A stretch of 9,291 bases of DNA from the NCBI GenBank assembly GCA_017999015.1, contig JAGOBZ010000104.1, positions 1 to 9,291 of the forward strand, given 5' to 3'. The translations under genes and the position numbers were made by a program. The DNA is from Kiritimatiellia bacterium. GTDB lineage: Bacteria; Verrucomicrobiota; Kiritimatiellia; RFP12; UBA1067. The stretch's first letter is position 1. The number at the start of each line of letters is the position of its first letter. The notes beneath the pieces are model-generated. The model saw only the letters and a program-made list of their open reading frames with translations. It made no database searches and had not been told where the DNA came from. This document shows positions 1-6,638 of this stretch, piece after piece.

Positions 1-3000
1 CCGGCGGTACGTTCATAGACAAGGTTATCGGCGAGATCGAAGCTCCGCGTGACGACGTTGCCCATGGCGTCGACGACCCGGACGCAACGGTCGAACCCAT
101 CGTACGTAAAGGTGGTCTGCGAGGCGGTCGCGGCGTCGATCCTGTGGCTGCGCGCGAGGTTGCCATTGGCGTCATAATCGAAAACGTCCATGGCGCTCAA
201 GCCGGTGCCCGGGGCGCGGACAGAGCTGAAGGGCAAGCCGCGTTCGTCGTAGGCGTAGGCGACGACATTGTCGGGTTCCGCGCCGCCGACGGCCTCAGGC
301 AGGCGATGCAACGCGAGGCGGCCGTTGGCGTCATAGACGAACTGGTTGGTGACGATGCTTTGCTGGAGCGTGTGCGCCGCTTCATGCGCGATCTGGGTCG
401 GGCGGTTGAGGCTGTCGTACTCGTAGGTCGAGGACCAGTACGGCTGGGTCTCGTCGAAGGCGCCGTCCGGTCCGCGGTTCTCGCGGTCGATGCGGACCAG
501 ATTGTTGTTCGCATCATAGAAAAAGGTCGTGCGAACGCGCTCGCCGAAGGTCGCGCCTTGAGTCTGCTTGGGAACGGTGACGGGCTGGTTGAGTGCGTTG
601 TAGACGGTTAGGACATCGTTGCCGCGGGGGTCGATGACGCGCGTCGTGTTGCCGCGCGCGTCGTGCTCGAAGACGGTGGTCAGTGCGAGTCCGCCCGGGC
701 CGGCGTCGACCACGCATTGCGCGAGTTGACCCTGGGACCAGGCGTACGTATCGACGCGGCGGTGGCCGTTGGCGTCCGGCGCATGGGTGATGGCCGTCAA
801 CTGTCCAAACGCATCATAGGCATACTCGTAGACCCGGTCCAGCGTGGCGCCTTCCTTGGCCTTGAAGGTGATGCGGCCCATTCTGCCCTGCGCATCGTAT
901 TCGGCGGTCGTCACATGACCGCGAGGGTCGGTCTCGGAGGTGACGAAGCCCGCCATCTCGACCTTGAAGCCGTCGTTTCTCACGTACTCGCCGGCGCTCG
1001 ATGTCAGGTCGCTGAATCCCGGGTGCGGGCAGTGCGGGCAGACGTGCGTGGCACCCTGACGGACGACCGTTTCTGAGCCGAAGCGCGGATCGTACTCGTA
1101 AGTGCTGATGCGTTCGGCCGTATCAGGGAGCCCGTCGCCATCCACATCAACGGGTGCGGGGGCGCGCTCGCGCACGCTGCGGCAGTCTCCGCGCTTGCGG
1201 GCGGGTGTCAACGGGTCCAGCTCAGCCTGATACACGAAAGAAAGCACATTCCCGCCCGGCAGGCAGGCTTCCGACAGCCGATTGTCGCGGTTCCAGGCGT
1301 AGGTCGTCTCGAAGACATCGGGGTCGGTTTCGCGGAGCTTGCCGGTCGGACGGTTGGCGGTGTCTGTCACCGGCAGACCGGCGACCGCGCGGCCCGTGTA
1401 GGCGCGTTCGGTGACGCAACGGTTGCGGATGTCGAAGCAGACTTCCGACACGTTCCCGATGGCGTCGTTGAGGATGCAGCGCATTGTGGCGTAGCGGTTG
1501 TCGGGTGACGCGGCCTGCGGCATGTAGGTCATGCAGGCCGGCGGGTGCGCGCCGCGCTGGAAGGCGACGCAGCGCTGGAAGGTCGGCGAGAGCGGATCGA
1601 GATCGTAGTCGCAGTGCAAGGGCGTCTGCCCGAGCGCATCGACGACGGTCAGCAGCAGGTGGTTGGCGCGGTCGTCCGCATGGCCGGAGGTGTAGGTATA
1701 GGAGACCGTCTTGCCGTCGGGGAAGTCGTTGCCGTTGGGCGTTCCGACGACGGGCGGCGAGGTCACGGACATGAGGTCGCCGGGGCTTCCGCCGCTGGAG
1801 CCGCCTGCGTAGTAGGCGTAGGAGACCGTGCGGCCGGTGGAGTCGGTGACGGAGGCGATGCGTCCCTCCGGCGTGTAGGCGACGGTGTGAACGCGGCCGA
1901 GGGTGTCGGTGATGGCGGCGAGGCGGCCTTCGCCGTCGTAGCCCAAGGTGAGCGCGTTGCCGTTGCGGTCCTGGATGCGCGCGAGTTTGCCGGCGGCTGG
2001 GAGGGTGCCCTGCGGGTTGAATTCCCAGAAGCCGGTGTCGGCGAAGGTGAGGCGGAAGACGCCGTCGGCAAGGGTTCCTTCGCGGAAGATTCCGGGACAG
2101 GCGAAGGTGCCGTCGGCCTGACGCAGGAAAAGGTCCTTGCGGCCCGTGCCGTCATAGATCCAGGCGGCGGTCTCACCGGGTTTCACGAGGCAGCGCACGT
2201 CGTAGCCGTGCGCCCAGCGATTGCCCTGCGGCGTCGGCTCGCCGGTGCGCGAGCGGTAGGTGCGGGTCCAGACGAAGTCGAGGCCGCGCCCCGGAAGATA
2301 CAGGTCGACGGCCTGCTGCTGAAGTTCGCCCGAGTGAAGAAGGAGGTCGATTACGTCATCGCAGTCTTCGTCGATGCCCTTTTTTTTCAAAACGGTGACA
2401 TGGCCGCGCGCGACACCATCACAGTCATCGTCCACGCCATGATTCTTGAGGACGGTGACATGGCCTCTGCGCGTACCCTCATTCCACTCCATCGTCTCGA
2501 TCTCCCGCTTGATCTCGGCGACACGGCCCTCGCGGAAGGCCGCCGCGCTGTAACCTGCAGCCCGTTTGACGTTGACGGCGTTGATCCCCTTTCTGCCGCT
2601 TGCGCCGGGGCCTGCGGGCGGCCAGCCGGGCGGCTCAAGGAGCATCCGGTACGGGTCTTCCGCCGGATCGACGGCCTCCAGCGCTGCGGGCAGCACCGCC
2701 AGGACCTGCCCGCTGCGCCCGCTGACAATCTCGATGTCGTGGCGTCCGGCAGGAAGTCCTGGCGGCAGACTTGCGCGCAGGAGCGACGCGTTGACGAACA
2801 CCGTATTGCTCAAAAGAATGCCGCCGACCCGTATCTGGTCGCCTGCGTAGTAGTACAGGCCGGCCACGTCGATCGTCGCGCTTTGCGTTTGAGTCAATAA
2901 TGCAGGCTCGCCGGCCGCAACGGTCGGCTGCGGGAACAGAACGCGAAAGAAGCGCGCCGGCGAATCGCCGGTCGGCACCGTGTATGCGGTGGGGCCGTCT

Positions 3001-3242
3001 GCGCCGATGACCGTGTCCAAAAGACTCCAGCCATCCCGGGCAAGATCGTTGCGGGCCTGCGCCTCGTACGGCGCATTCAGGATGCCGAGCCAATGAAGCG
3101 TGATGGCCGTACCGTGACGTTCGATATCAAGGCTGCGGCCTTCAGGCACAGCGGCGCGAGCCGCAGCGGCAGTCAGGATCAGGGCGGCAAGCCCCGCCCG
3201 TTGGCCGCTAAGTGGATCCCGTTGGGATTGTTGTGTGTTCAT
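1..3242 (-). CDS. Secreted RHS/YD-repeat protein, C-terminus beyond window
   Basis: The frame is open from ATG 3242 to the window edge: 1080 full codons with no stop, so the C-terminus, where RHS proteins usually carry their variable or toxic tip, is not visible. AGGAGG at 3248-3253 lies 5 nt before the ATG and supports this start. Residues 1-30 look like a signal peptide (hydrophobic GLAALILTAAAA, then a probable cut after ARA). Residues of about 34-95 form an unassigned N-terminal region ending in ARFFRV. A 20-residue tandem repeat occupies 259-298. Residues of about 312-335 (DLYLPGRGLDFVWTRTYRS) resemble the N-terminal cap of RHS proteins (DUF6531-like). From about 425 onward I count roughly a dozen YD units, such as YDGEGRLAAITD, YDANGRLALHRL and YDANGNLARSHR. 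The family forms large beta-cage shells, usually secreted or surface-exposed, in adhesion or toxin delivery. D699-D707 (DVDGDGLPD) looks like a calcium-binding loop. The gene lies 27 bp behind the HTH gene. The family call is firm; the function is unknown. Confidence 0.93.
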   Translation of the reverse strand, partial: MNTQQSQRDPLSGQRAGLAALILTAAAARAAVPEGRSLDIERHGTAITLHWLGILNAPYEAQARNDLARDGWSLLDTVIGADGPTAYTVPTGDSPARFFRVLFPQPTVAAGEPALLTQTQSATIDVAGLYYYAGDQIRVGGILLSNTVFVNASLLRASLPPGLPAGRHDIEIVSGRSGQVLAVLPAALEAVDPAEDPYRMLLEPPGWPPAGPGASGRKGINAVNVKRAAGYSAAAFREGRVAEIKREIETMEWNEGTRRGHVTVLKNHGVDDDCDGVARGHVTVLKKKGIDEDCDDVIDLLLHSGELQQQAVDLYLPGRGLDFVWTRTYRSRTGEPTPQGNRWAHGYDVRCLVKPGETAAWIYDGTGRKDLFLRQADGTFACPGIFREGTLADGVFRLTFADTGFWEFNPQGTLPAAGKLARIQDRNGNALTLGYDGEGRLAAITDTLGRVHTVAYTPEGRIASVTDSTGRTVSYAYYAGGSSGGSPGDLMSVTSPPVVGTPNGNDFPDGKTVSYTYTSGHADDRANHLLLTVVDALGQTPLHCDYDLDPLSPTFQRCVAFQRGAHPPACMTYMPQAASPDNRYATMRCILNDAIGNVSEVCFDIRNRCVTERAYTGRAVAGLPVTDTANRPTGKLRETDPDVFETTYAWNRDNRLSEACLPGGNVLSFVYQAELDPLTPARKRGDCRSVRERAPAPVDVDGDGLPDTAERISTYEYDPRFGSETVVRQGATHVCPHCPHPGFSDLTSSAGEYVRNDGFKVEMAGFVTSETDPRGHVTTAEYDAQGRMGRITFKAKEGATLDRVYEYAYDAFGQLTAITHAPDANGHRRVDTYAWSQGQLAQCVVDAGPGGLALTTVFEHDARGNTTRVIDPRGNDVLTVYNALNQPVTVPKQTQGATFGERVRTTFFYDANNNLVRIDRENRGPDGAFDETQPYWSSTYEYDSLNRPTQIAHEAAHTLQQSIVTNQFVYDANGRLALHRLPEAVGGAEPDNVVAYAYDERGLPFSSVRAPGTGLSAMDVFDYDANGNLARSHRIDAATASQTTFTYDGFDRCVRVVDAMGNVVTRSFDLADNLVYERTA
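2349..2468 (-). repeat. Tandem 20-residue repeat inside the RHS gene
   Basis: Two adjacent 60-bp units (2468-2409 and 2408-2349) encode RGHVTVLKNHGVDDDCDGVA and RGHVTVLKKKGIDEDCDDVI. By hand, 14 of 20 residues and about 41 of 60 bases match, so this is an old duplication under protein-level constraint. It lies between the N-terminal region and the first RHS cap segment. The acidic, Cys-containing ends (DDDCD and DEDCD) loosely resemble calcium-binding loops, but no canonical pattern is met. The second unit contains an A8 run on the coding strand. Confidence 0.85.
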
Positions 3243-3269
3243 GGCAACCTCCTGTTTTCTGATAGTTCG

Positions 3270-3710
3270 TCACCTCGAAAGTCGTGTGTCTCTTGTTTGC
3301 TCTGCGAAAAGCCTTCGAATCACCGGGCAGTCTAGGCACATTCTCTGTCGCTCACTCCGGCCGCCGCGCCTTCCGCACGCACGGCCCGCTACCAGCCAGC
3401 AGAAGAGTCCGCCGTTCAGGCGGTGTGACCGGCATGTTCGCCGTGTCGATTCGGGGCATCCCGTCACCTCCCAGCACGGCACGTCACCCAGCGTCGAACG
3501 GCGCGCGGCCGCCAGGACGGCAAACATGTGGAGGCGCGCCGAGGAGGGTATCTCCCGCCACCCCTGCTCATAACTCTGAACGGCCCTGGCCGATACGCCG
3601 AGCACATCGGCAAATTCTGTCTGCGTCATGCCCAGTGCCCTGCGCACCGCCGTGGCCAGGCACTCCTGCTGTCCCGTACCGGCCTCGTCTGCTGGATCGT
3701 GTCTATTCAT
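3270..3710 (-). CDS. XRE-type HTH regulator with two-CW cysteine module
   Basis: This 146-residue protein starts at ATG 3710, chosen because AGGAGG at 3720-3725 precedes it; an in-frame TTG at 3734 would place that Shine-Dalgarno inside the coding region. Residues of about 26-55 (LGMTQTEFADVLGVSARAVQ, then SYEQGWREIP) form an XRE/Cro-like helix-turn-helix for DNA binding. Residues 79-128 carry seven cysteines: C79-W80, C85, C93, C104-W105, C112, C125 and C128. This is the spacing I associate with the 'two-CW' domain, which probably binds a metal or an Fe-S cluster. I infer a metal- or redox-responsive transcription factor; no ligand is known. It is followed after 27 bp by the secreted RHS gene, and both genes share the initiation context AAACAGGAGG, so co-transcription is likely. 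Its promoter contains a palindrome that could be its own operator. The HTH call is strong; the two-CW call comes from remembered pattern, not a profile search. Confidence 0.87.
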   Translation of the reverse strand: MNRHDPADEAGTGQQECLATAVRRALGMTQTEFADVLGVSARAVQSYEQGWREIPSSARLHMFAVLAAARRSTLGDVPCWEVTGCPESTRRTCRSHRLNGGLFCWLVAGRACGRRGGRSERQRMCLDCPVIRRLFAEQTRDTRLSR

Positions 3711-3719
3711 GTCAAACGG

Positions 3720-3725
3720 CCTCCT
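3720..3725 (-). promoter_or_regulatory. Ribosome binding site of the HTH/two-CW gene
   Basis: AGGAGG on the minus strand lies 9 nt before ATG 3710. It decides the start: an in-frame TTG at 3734 is upstream of this site and has no Shine-Dalgarno sequence of its own that I can see. Confidence 0.75.
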
Positions 3726-3754
3726 GTTTGCCAAGCACCCGGATGTGTCTCAGG

Positions 3755-3769
3755 TATCACAATGTGACA
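3755..3769. promoter_or_regulatory. Palindromic candidate operator at the HTH-RHS promoter
   Basis: TATCACAATGTGACA is an imperfect inverted repeat: arms TATCACA and TGTGACA around a central A, with 6 of 7 pairs matching. It overlaps the first bases of the proposed -10 box and covers the predicted transcription start. A repressor bound here would block initiation. The obvious candidate is the XRE-type protein encoded just downstream, whose family commonly autoregulates. The binding partner is inference; the symmetry and position are seen directly. Confidence 0.55.
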
Positions 3770-3795
3770 GTAGCGCAGGCCGACATCCCTGTCAA
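3767..3795 (-). promoter_or_regulatory. Sigma-70-type promoter of the HTH-RHS operon
   Basis: On the minus strand, TTGACA (3795-3790) is followed after 17 bp by TACTGT (3772-3767). The -35 box is perfect, the spacing optimal and the -10 box has 4 of 6 consensus bases. Transcription would start near 3760, giving a leader of about 50 nt before ATG 3710. No comparable promoter is apparent in the 27-bp gap before the RHS gene, so this one probably serves both genes. Confidence 0.65.
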
Positions 3796-3876
3796 TAGCA
3801 AAATAATCCATTGTTTGGGGAGAGCGCCTGGCCTCCGGCATAGTACCGGCAACAGCTTCCGTCGAGGAAGCGCACA

Positions 3877-4884
3877 TCAGGATCGGCGGTATTGATCACG
3901 TTGATGACAGGATTCGTGTAAGTCGCCGACCAGGCTTGAACCCCACAGAGACAAACCCTGCCCCCCGCGACAAGCTGCCGGGGTGAGACCATACCGACGT
4001 TTGAAGAGCCTGTGAAAGTGGCTCAGGCTGTCAAAACCGAGTTCCGCTGCAATGGCGGCGACCTTGGCTTCCGGATCCTTGAGCCGCCGCACTGCCTGCC
4101 GCAGGCGCAGGCGGTTGATGAACTCCGTGGGCGTCTCATCATAATAGCGCCGGAAACACTTGCAGAGATGGCTCGGGTGGCAGGGGCAGACGGCGTGCAG
4201 CCGATTCGGCGCATGCGCGAGGGAGTCCCAGCTTTCGGCCTGCTCGCGCAGCCGTTCCAGCCATCGCGGCGGCATGGGTCTGTCCCGCACCGCTCCGGTA
4301 TCCTCAGGCAGAAGATAGCCCGCGAATAGCCGGGCTGCGAGGACACGCGCCAAGAGTGCGCTGTTCTGCGGTGCGACGGCCTGCTCGTTGCTGACCCTTT
4401 CCATCTCTAGCATCAGAACGCGGGCCGTATCCGGCGGCAGATGGAGGCAGGGCGCCTCCGGAGCATTATTAAAACGATGCGCGATCGCTGGGGTGCAAAG
4501 ATAAGACATGAGATCGCGTACGACCGGAGCAGCTAGCACGAGACTGGCAAAAACGGCGCGCTCGGCACTGACCGGCAGCAACCGATGCAGGTCGTAGGGA
4601 CGCACAAACACAAGCGATCCGGACTCCAGGCTGCGGCGGGCGCCATTGATGTCGTGAATCAACTTTCCCTTAACCAGCAGGATCACCTCGGTGAACTCAT
4701 GGCTGTGAAAAGTACCGATCTCATCGGCGTCCAGCAGAAAACCGAGTTTCTGGAGATGCGGGAAACTGTTCATGGCATAGATTTCGCCATCCTGCAGCAG
4801 ATACAGAAAAACCGCTGTCGGAGTCTCAGCCAAGAACCGGTCCTGCTGAAGCGTGAAGGTCGGCACCCCCTCTTCTGAACACAT
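3877..4884 (-). CDS. AraC-family transcriptional regulator
   Basis: From ATG 4884 the protein has 335 residues. The N-terminal half looks like a cupin sensor domain: H60-S-H62-E-F-T-E-V resembles the metal or ligand-binding strand, with PYDLH at 96-100. The C-terminal half has two AraC helix-turn-helices: about 229-248 (HAVCPCHPSHLCKCFRRYY) and about 275-297 (AAIAAELGFDSLSHFHRLFK), ending with the family signature RYGLTPAA. About 30 extra residues follow, somewhat unusual for the family. The reading frame stays open upstream to 5421, but that part is antisense to the corrinoid gene and lacks protein-like character. Possible starts are 4902, 4884 and 4773; none has a good Shine-Dalgarno. I chose 4884 because the predicted promoter would start transcription almost exactly there. 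It is divergent from the corrinoid-methyltransferase operon, which it probably controls. The inducer is unknown, perhaps a methylated substrate. Confidence 0.9.
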   Translation of the reverse strand: MCSEEGVPTFTLQQDRFLAETPTAVFLYLLQDGEIYAMNSFPHLQKLGFLLDADEIGTFHSHEFTEVILLVKGKLIHDINGARRSLESGSLVFVRPYDLHRLLPVSAERAVFASLVLAAPVVRDLMSYLCTPAIAHRFNNAPEAPCLHLPPDTARVLMLEMERVSNEQAVAPQNSALLARVLAARLFAGYLLPEDTGAVRDRPMPPRWLERLREQAESWDSLAHAPNRLHAVCPCHPSHLCKCFRRYYDETPTEFINRLRLRQAVRRLKDPEAKVAAIAAELGFDSLSHFHRLFKRRYGLTPAACRGGQGLSLWGSSLVGDLHESCHQRDQYRRS

Positions 4885-4890
4885 GATGCA

Positions 4891-4918
4891 AATATAGAGC
4901 ATGTTTTTGGAAAAGCAA
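4891..4918 (-). promoter_or_regulatory. Candidate promoter of the AraC gene
   Basis: On the minus strand, TTGCTT (4918-4913) is separated by 16 bp from TATATT (4896-4891). This AT-rich patch stands out in GC-rich surroundings. The predicted start falls around 4884, on the A of an in-frame ATG. That would imply a leaderless mRNA, or else translation from the downstream ATG at 4773. Confidence 0.45.
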
Positions 4919-4922
4919 GTGC

Positions 4923-4984
4923 AATCACTCTTTCTGGCGTTCCACACACCGCAGGTGTAAGCTCTCACTGACTTATCACTCATT
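4923..4984 (+). promoter_or_regulatory. Three TCACT direct repeats in the divergent intergenic region
   Basis: Related elements AATCACTCTTT (4923-4933), TCTCACTGACT (4963-4973) and TATCACTCATT (4974-4984) occur between the divergent AraC and corrinoid genes. Core-to-core spacings are 40 and 11 bp, close to whole helical turns. AraC proteins often bind direct repeats in such regions, so these are candidate operators. The motif is short, and chance is possible. No convincing sigma-70 promoter for the plus-strand operon could be picked in this segment. Confidence 0.35.
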
Positions 4985-4993
4985 GATGCTGCG

Positions 4994-5001
4994 GGAAGGA
5001 G
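4994..5001 (+). promoter_or_regulatory. Ribosome binding site of the corrinoid protein gene
   Basis: GGAAGGAG lies 6 nt before ATG 5008. It fixes the start of the corrinoid protein and makes it the translational entry of the two-gene operon; the second gene has only a weak site. Confidence 0.75.
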
Positions 5002-5007
5002 CGGGAC

Positions 5008-5643
5008 ATGGCGGATCTGGAAACACTCAAAGTTGCGATGAAGAGCGGCAAGGTGGCGGATGTCCGAAACCTTGTGACAGCGCTGCTGGCGGAAAATGTT
5101 GCGGCACAGAAGATTCTGAACGAAGGCCTGCTCGCGGCGATGGGCGAGGTCGGCCAGCGCTTCAAGCGCAACGAAGTTTTCGTACCGGAAGTGTTGGTGG
5201 CGGCACGCGCCATGAAGGCCGGTACGGAGCTGCTCAAGCCGTATCTGGTCCGCGCGGGCGTACAGGCGGCCGCCACGGCGGTCATGGGCACGGTCAGGGG
5301 TGACCTGCACGACATCGGCAAAAACTTGGTGATCATGATGCTGGAGGGCGCAGGCTTCGCGGTGGTCGACGCGGGCGTGGACGTGGCCCCCGAACGTTTC
5401 GCGGAACTGGCCCGCGAGCATAACGCCCAGGTCGTGGGGCTTTCGGCGCTGCTGACCACGACCATGCCCAATATGCGCACAGCCGTCGAAGCGATCCGTG
5501 CGGCCGGCGTGCCCACGAAAGTGATGATCGGCGGCGCACCCGTGACGCAGGAATACTGCGACACCATCGGCGCGGACGGTTATTCATCCGACGCGGCGTC
5601 GGCCGCCGAACTGGCGAAACGGCTGGTCTCGGAGATGGGCTGA
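5008..5643 (+). CDS. Methyltransferase-cognate corrinoid protein
   Basis: This 211-residue protein matches the usual size of MtaC/MttC/MtbC-type corrinoid proteins. Residues of about 1-85 form the four-helix cap (ILNEGLLAAMGEVGQRF, then VFVPEVLVAARAMK). Residues of about 90-211 form the Rossmann-like cobalamin-binding domain. The DxHxxG motif is D99-L-H101-D-I-G104; H101 is the expected lower cobalt ligand. The supporting SxL motif (S146-A-L148) and GG motif (G175-G176) are also present. The protein shuttles a methyl group as methyl-Co(III) between two methyltransferases in the cytoplasm. It sits 8 bp upstream of a UroD-family methyltransferase gene and is divergent from an AraC regulator. 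Which methylated compound (methanol, methylamine, methoxy-aromatic, betaine or other) feeds it cannot be read from this sequence, so no gene symbol is given. The family call is very secure. Confidence 0.95.
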   Translation: MADLETLKVAMKSGKVADVRNLVTALLAENVAAQKILNEGLLAAMGEVGQRFKRNEVFVPEVLVAARAMKAGTELLKPYLVRAGVQAAATAVMGTVRGDLHDIGKNLVIMMLEGAGFAVVDAGVDVAPERFAELAREHNAQVVGLSALLTTTMPNMRTAVEAIRAAGVPTKVMIGGAPVTQEYCDTIGADGYSSDAASAAELAKRLVSEMG

Positions 5644-5651
5644 GCGCAGGC

Positions 5652-6638
5652 ATGCATGATTTTTTCAAGACCCTGAGCGGACCGTCTCCCAAAAAGCCGT
5701 TCCCCCTTCTCTCGTTCCCGGGCATCCAGTTGCTCGGCATCACTGTACGGGACTTGATCGGCAGCGCGGAGAACCAGGCGCGTTGCATGAAGGCCGTGGC
5801 CGAGCGCTTTGATTGCGCCGCATCGGTCAGTCTGATGGACCTCTCGGTCGAAGCGGAGGCCTTCGGCAGCACCGTCAGGTTCAGTGACGGCGAAGTGCCG
5901 ACCGTCACAGGCGCGATTGTTCATTCGGCCGAAGACGCCCGTCGGCTGGTGGTGCCGCCGGTGGGCTGCGCGAGAACGGGGCTGTGCGTGGAGGCGATTT
6001 CCCTAGCCAAAGAACGGATCAGCGACCGGCCCCTCTTCGCGGGGGCGATCGGCCCGTTCTCGTTGTCCGGCCGACTGATGGACATGACCGAAATCATGGT
6101 CAAATGCCTGATGGAGCCGGAGCAGACGCATCTCGTTCTCGAGAAAGCGACTGCGTTCATCAGCGACTATGCAGCGGCCCTCAAAGCCGCGGGCGCAGAC
6201 GGCCTGATCATTGCGGAGCCCGCCGCAGGGCTGCTTTCTCCGGGCGTGTGCGAGACCTTCTCGAGCCGTTATGTGAGCCGGATCGTTGAGACCGTGCAGG
6301 ATGATCGGTTCAGCGTGATCTACCACAACTGCGGAAACACGCTCCCGCTGCTCGCCTCCATTCTCGGAATCGGCGCGCGCGCCTACCACTTTGGCGACGC
6401 GGTCGACATCGGCGAGATCCTCAAAGGAATGCCTCCGGAAATGCCGGTAATAGGCAATCTGAGCCCCTCCCTTTATCTCCGCAACGGAACCCCGGACCGT
6501 GTGGCGGCCGCCACGCGCGAGATGATGCATAAGGCGTACGGATACGCCAACTACATACCGTCGACCGGCTGCGACATCCCGCCGCTGAGTCCGCTTGCAA
6601 ACATCGACGCCTTCATGTTGGCCGCCTCACTCTGCTGA
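5652..6638 (+). CDS. UroD/MtaA-family corrinoid methyltransferase
   Basis: The 328-residue product has the uroporphyrinogen decarboxylase-like TIM-barrel pattern: GAIGPFSLSGRLMDMTE at about 131-147, AAGADGLIIAEPAAGLLSP at about 179-197 and PVIGNLSP at 265-272. The zinc site of methylcobamide methyltransferases is present as H225-N-C227 plus C307 (STGCDIPP). These ligands are absent from true UroD enzymes, so this is a methyltransferase, not a haem-pathway enzyme. It should transfer methyl to or from the corrinoid protein encoded 8 bp upstream, probably by translational coupling because its own ribosome site is weak. Relatives include MtaA, MtbA and CmuA. In a bacterium lacking coenzyme M the acceptor is uncertain; it may instead be the substrate-side enzyme of a demethylase. 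The last 88 bp overlap the convergent helicase gene. Confidence 0.92.
   Translation: MHDFFKTLSGPSPKKPFPLLSFPGIQLLGITVRDLIGSAENQARCMKAVAERFDCAASVSLMDLSVEAEAFGSTVRFSDGEVPTVTGAIVHSAEDARRLVVPPVGCARTGLCVEAISLAKERISDRPLFAGAIGPFSLSGRLMDMTEIMVKCLMEPEQTHLVLEKATAFISDYAAALKAAGADGLIIAEPAAGLLSPGVCETFSSRYVSRIVETVQDDRFSVIYHNCGNTLPLLASILGIGARAYHFGDAVDIGEILKGMPPEMPVIGNLSPSLYLRNGTPDRVAAATREMMHKAYGYANYIPSTGCDIPPLSPLANIDAFMLAASLC

Noticed and set aside
1545..2900. Long plus-strand reading frame of 451 codons opposite the RHS gene
   Set aside because: It is antisense to the RHS gene, which has a signal peptide, a good ribosome site and clear YD repeats. The plus-strand product is Ala/Gly/Val-rich and matches no family I know; GC-rich codons leave the opposite strand open.
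3855..3871. Hairpin GCTTCC-GTCGA-GGAAGC just past the AraC stop, as a possible terminator
   Set aside because: The stem has only six pairs and no T-run follows on the minus strand, so it does not meet the rule for an intrinsic terminator.
3284..3895. Plus-strand reading frame of 203 codons over the HTH gene and its promoter
   Set aside because: It lies antisense to the HTH/two-CW gene, is rich in Arg/Pro/Ser, has no good ribosome site and resembles no known family.
4946..4958. ACACC-GCA-GGTGT inverted repeat in the divergent intergenic region
   Set aside because: Arms of five bases are expected by chance in a region of this size, and it has no clear relation to a promoter box.
4903..5421. 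N-terminal extension of the AraC reading frame by 173 residues
   Set aside because: This stretch is antisense to the start of the corrinoid protein gene and to the intergenic region, and shows no domain character. The AraC family does not need it.
5652..6638. Uroporphyrinogen decarboxylase of haem synthesis
   Set aside because: The HxC...C zinc ligands and the adjacent corrinoid protein gene point to the methyltransferase branch of the UroD superfamily.
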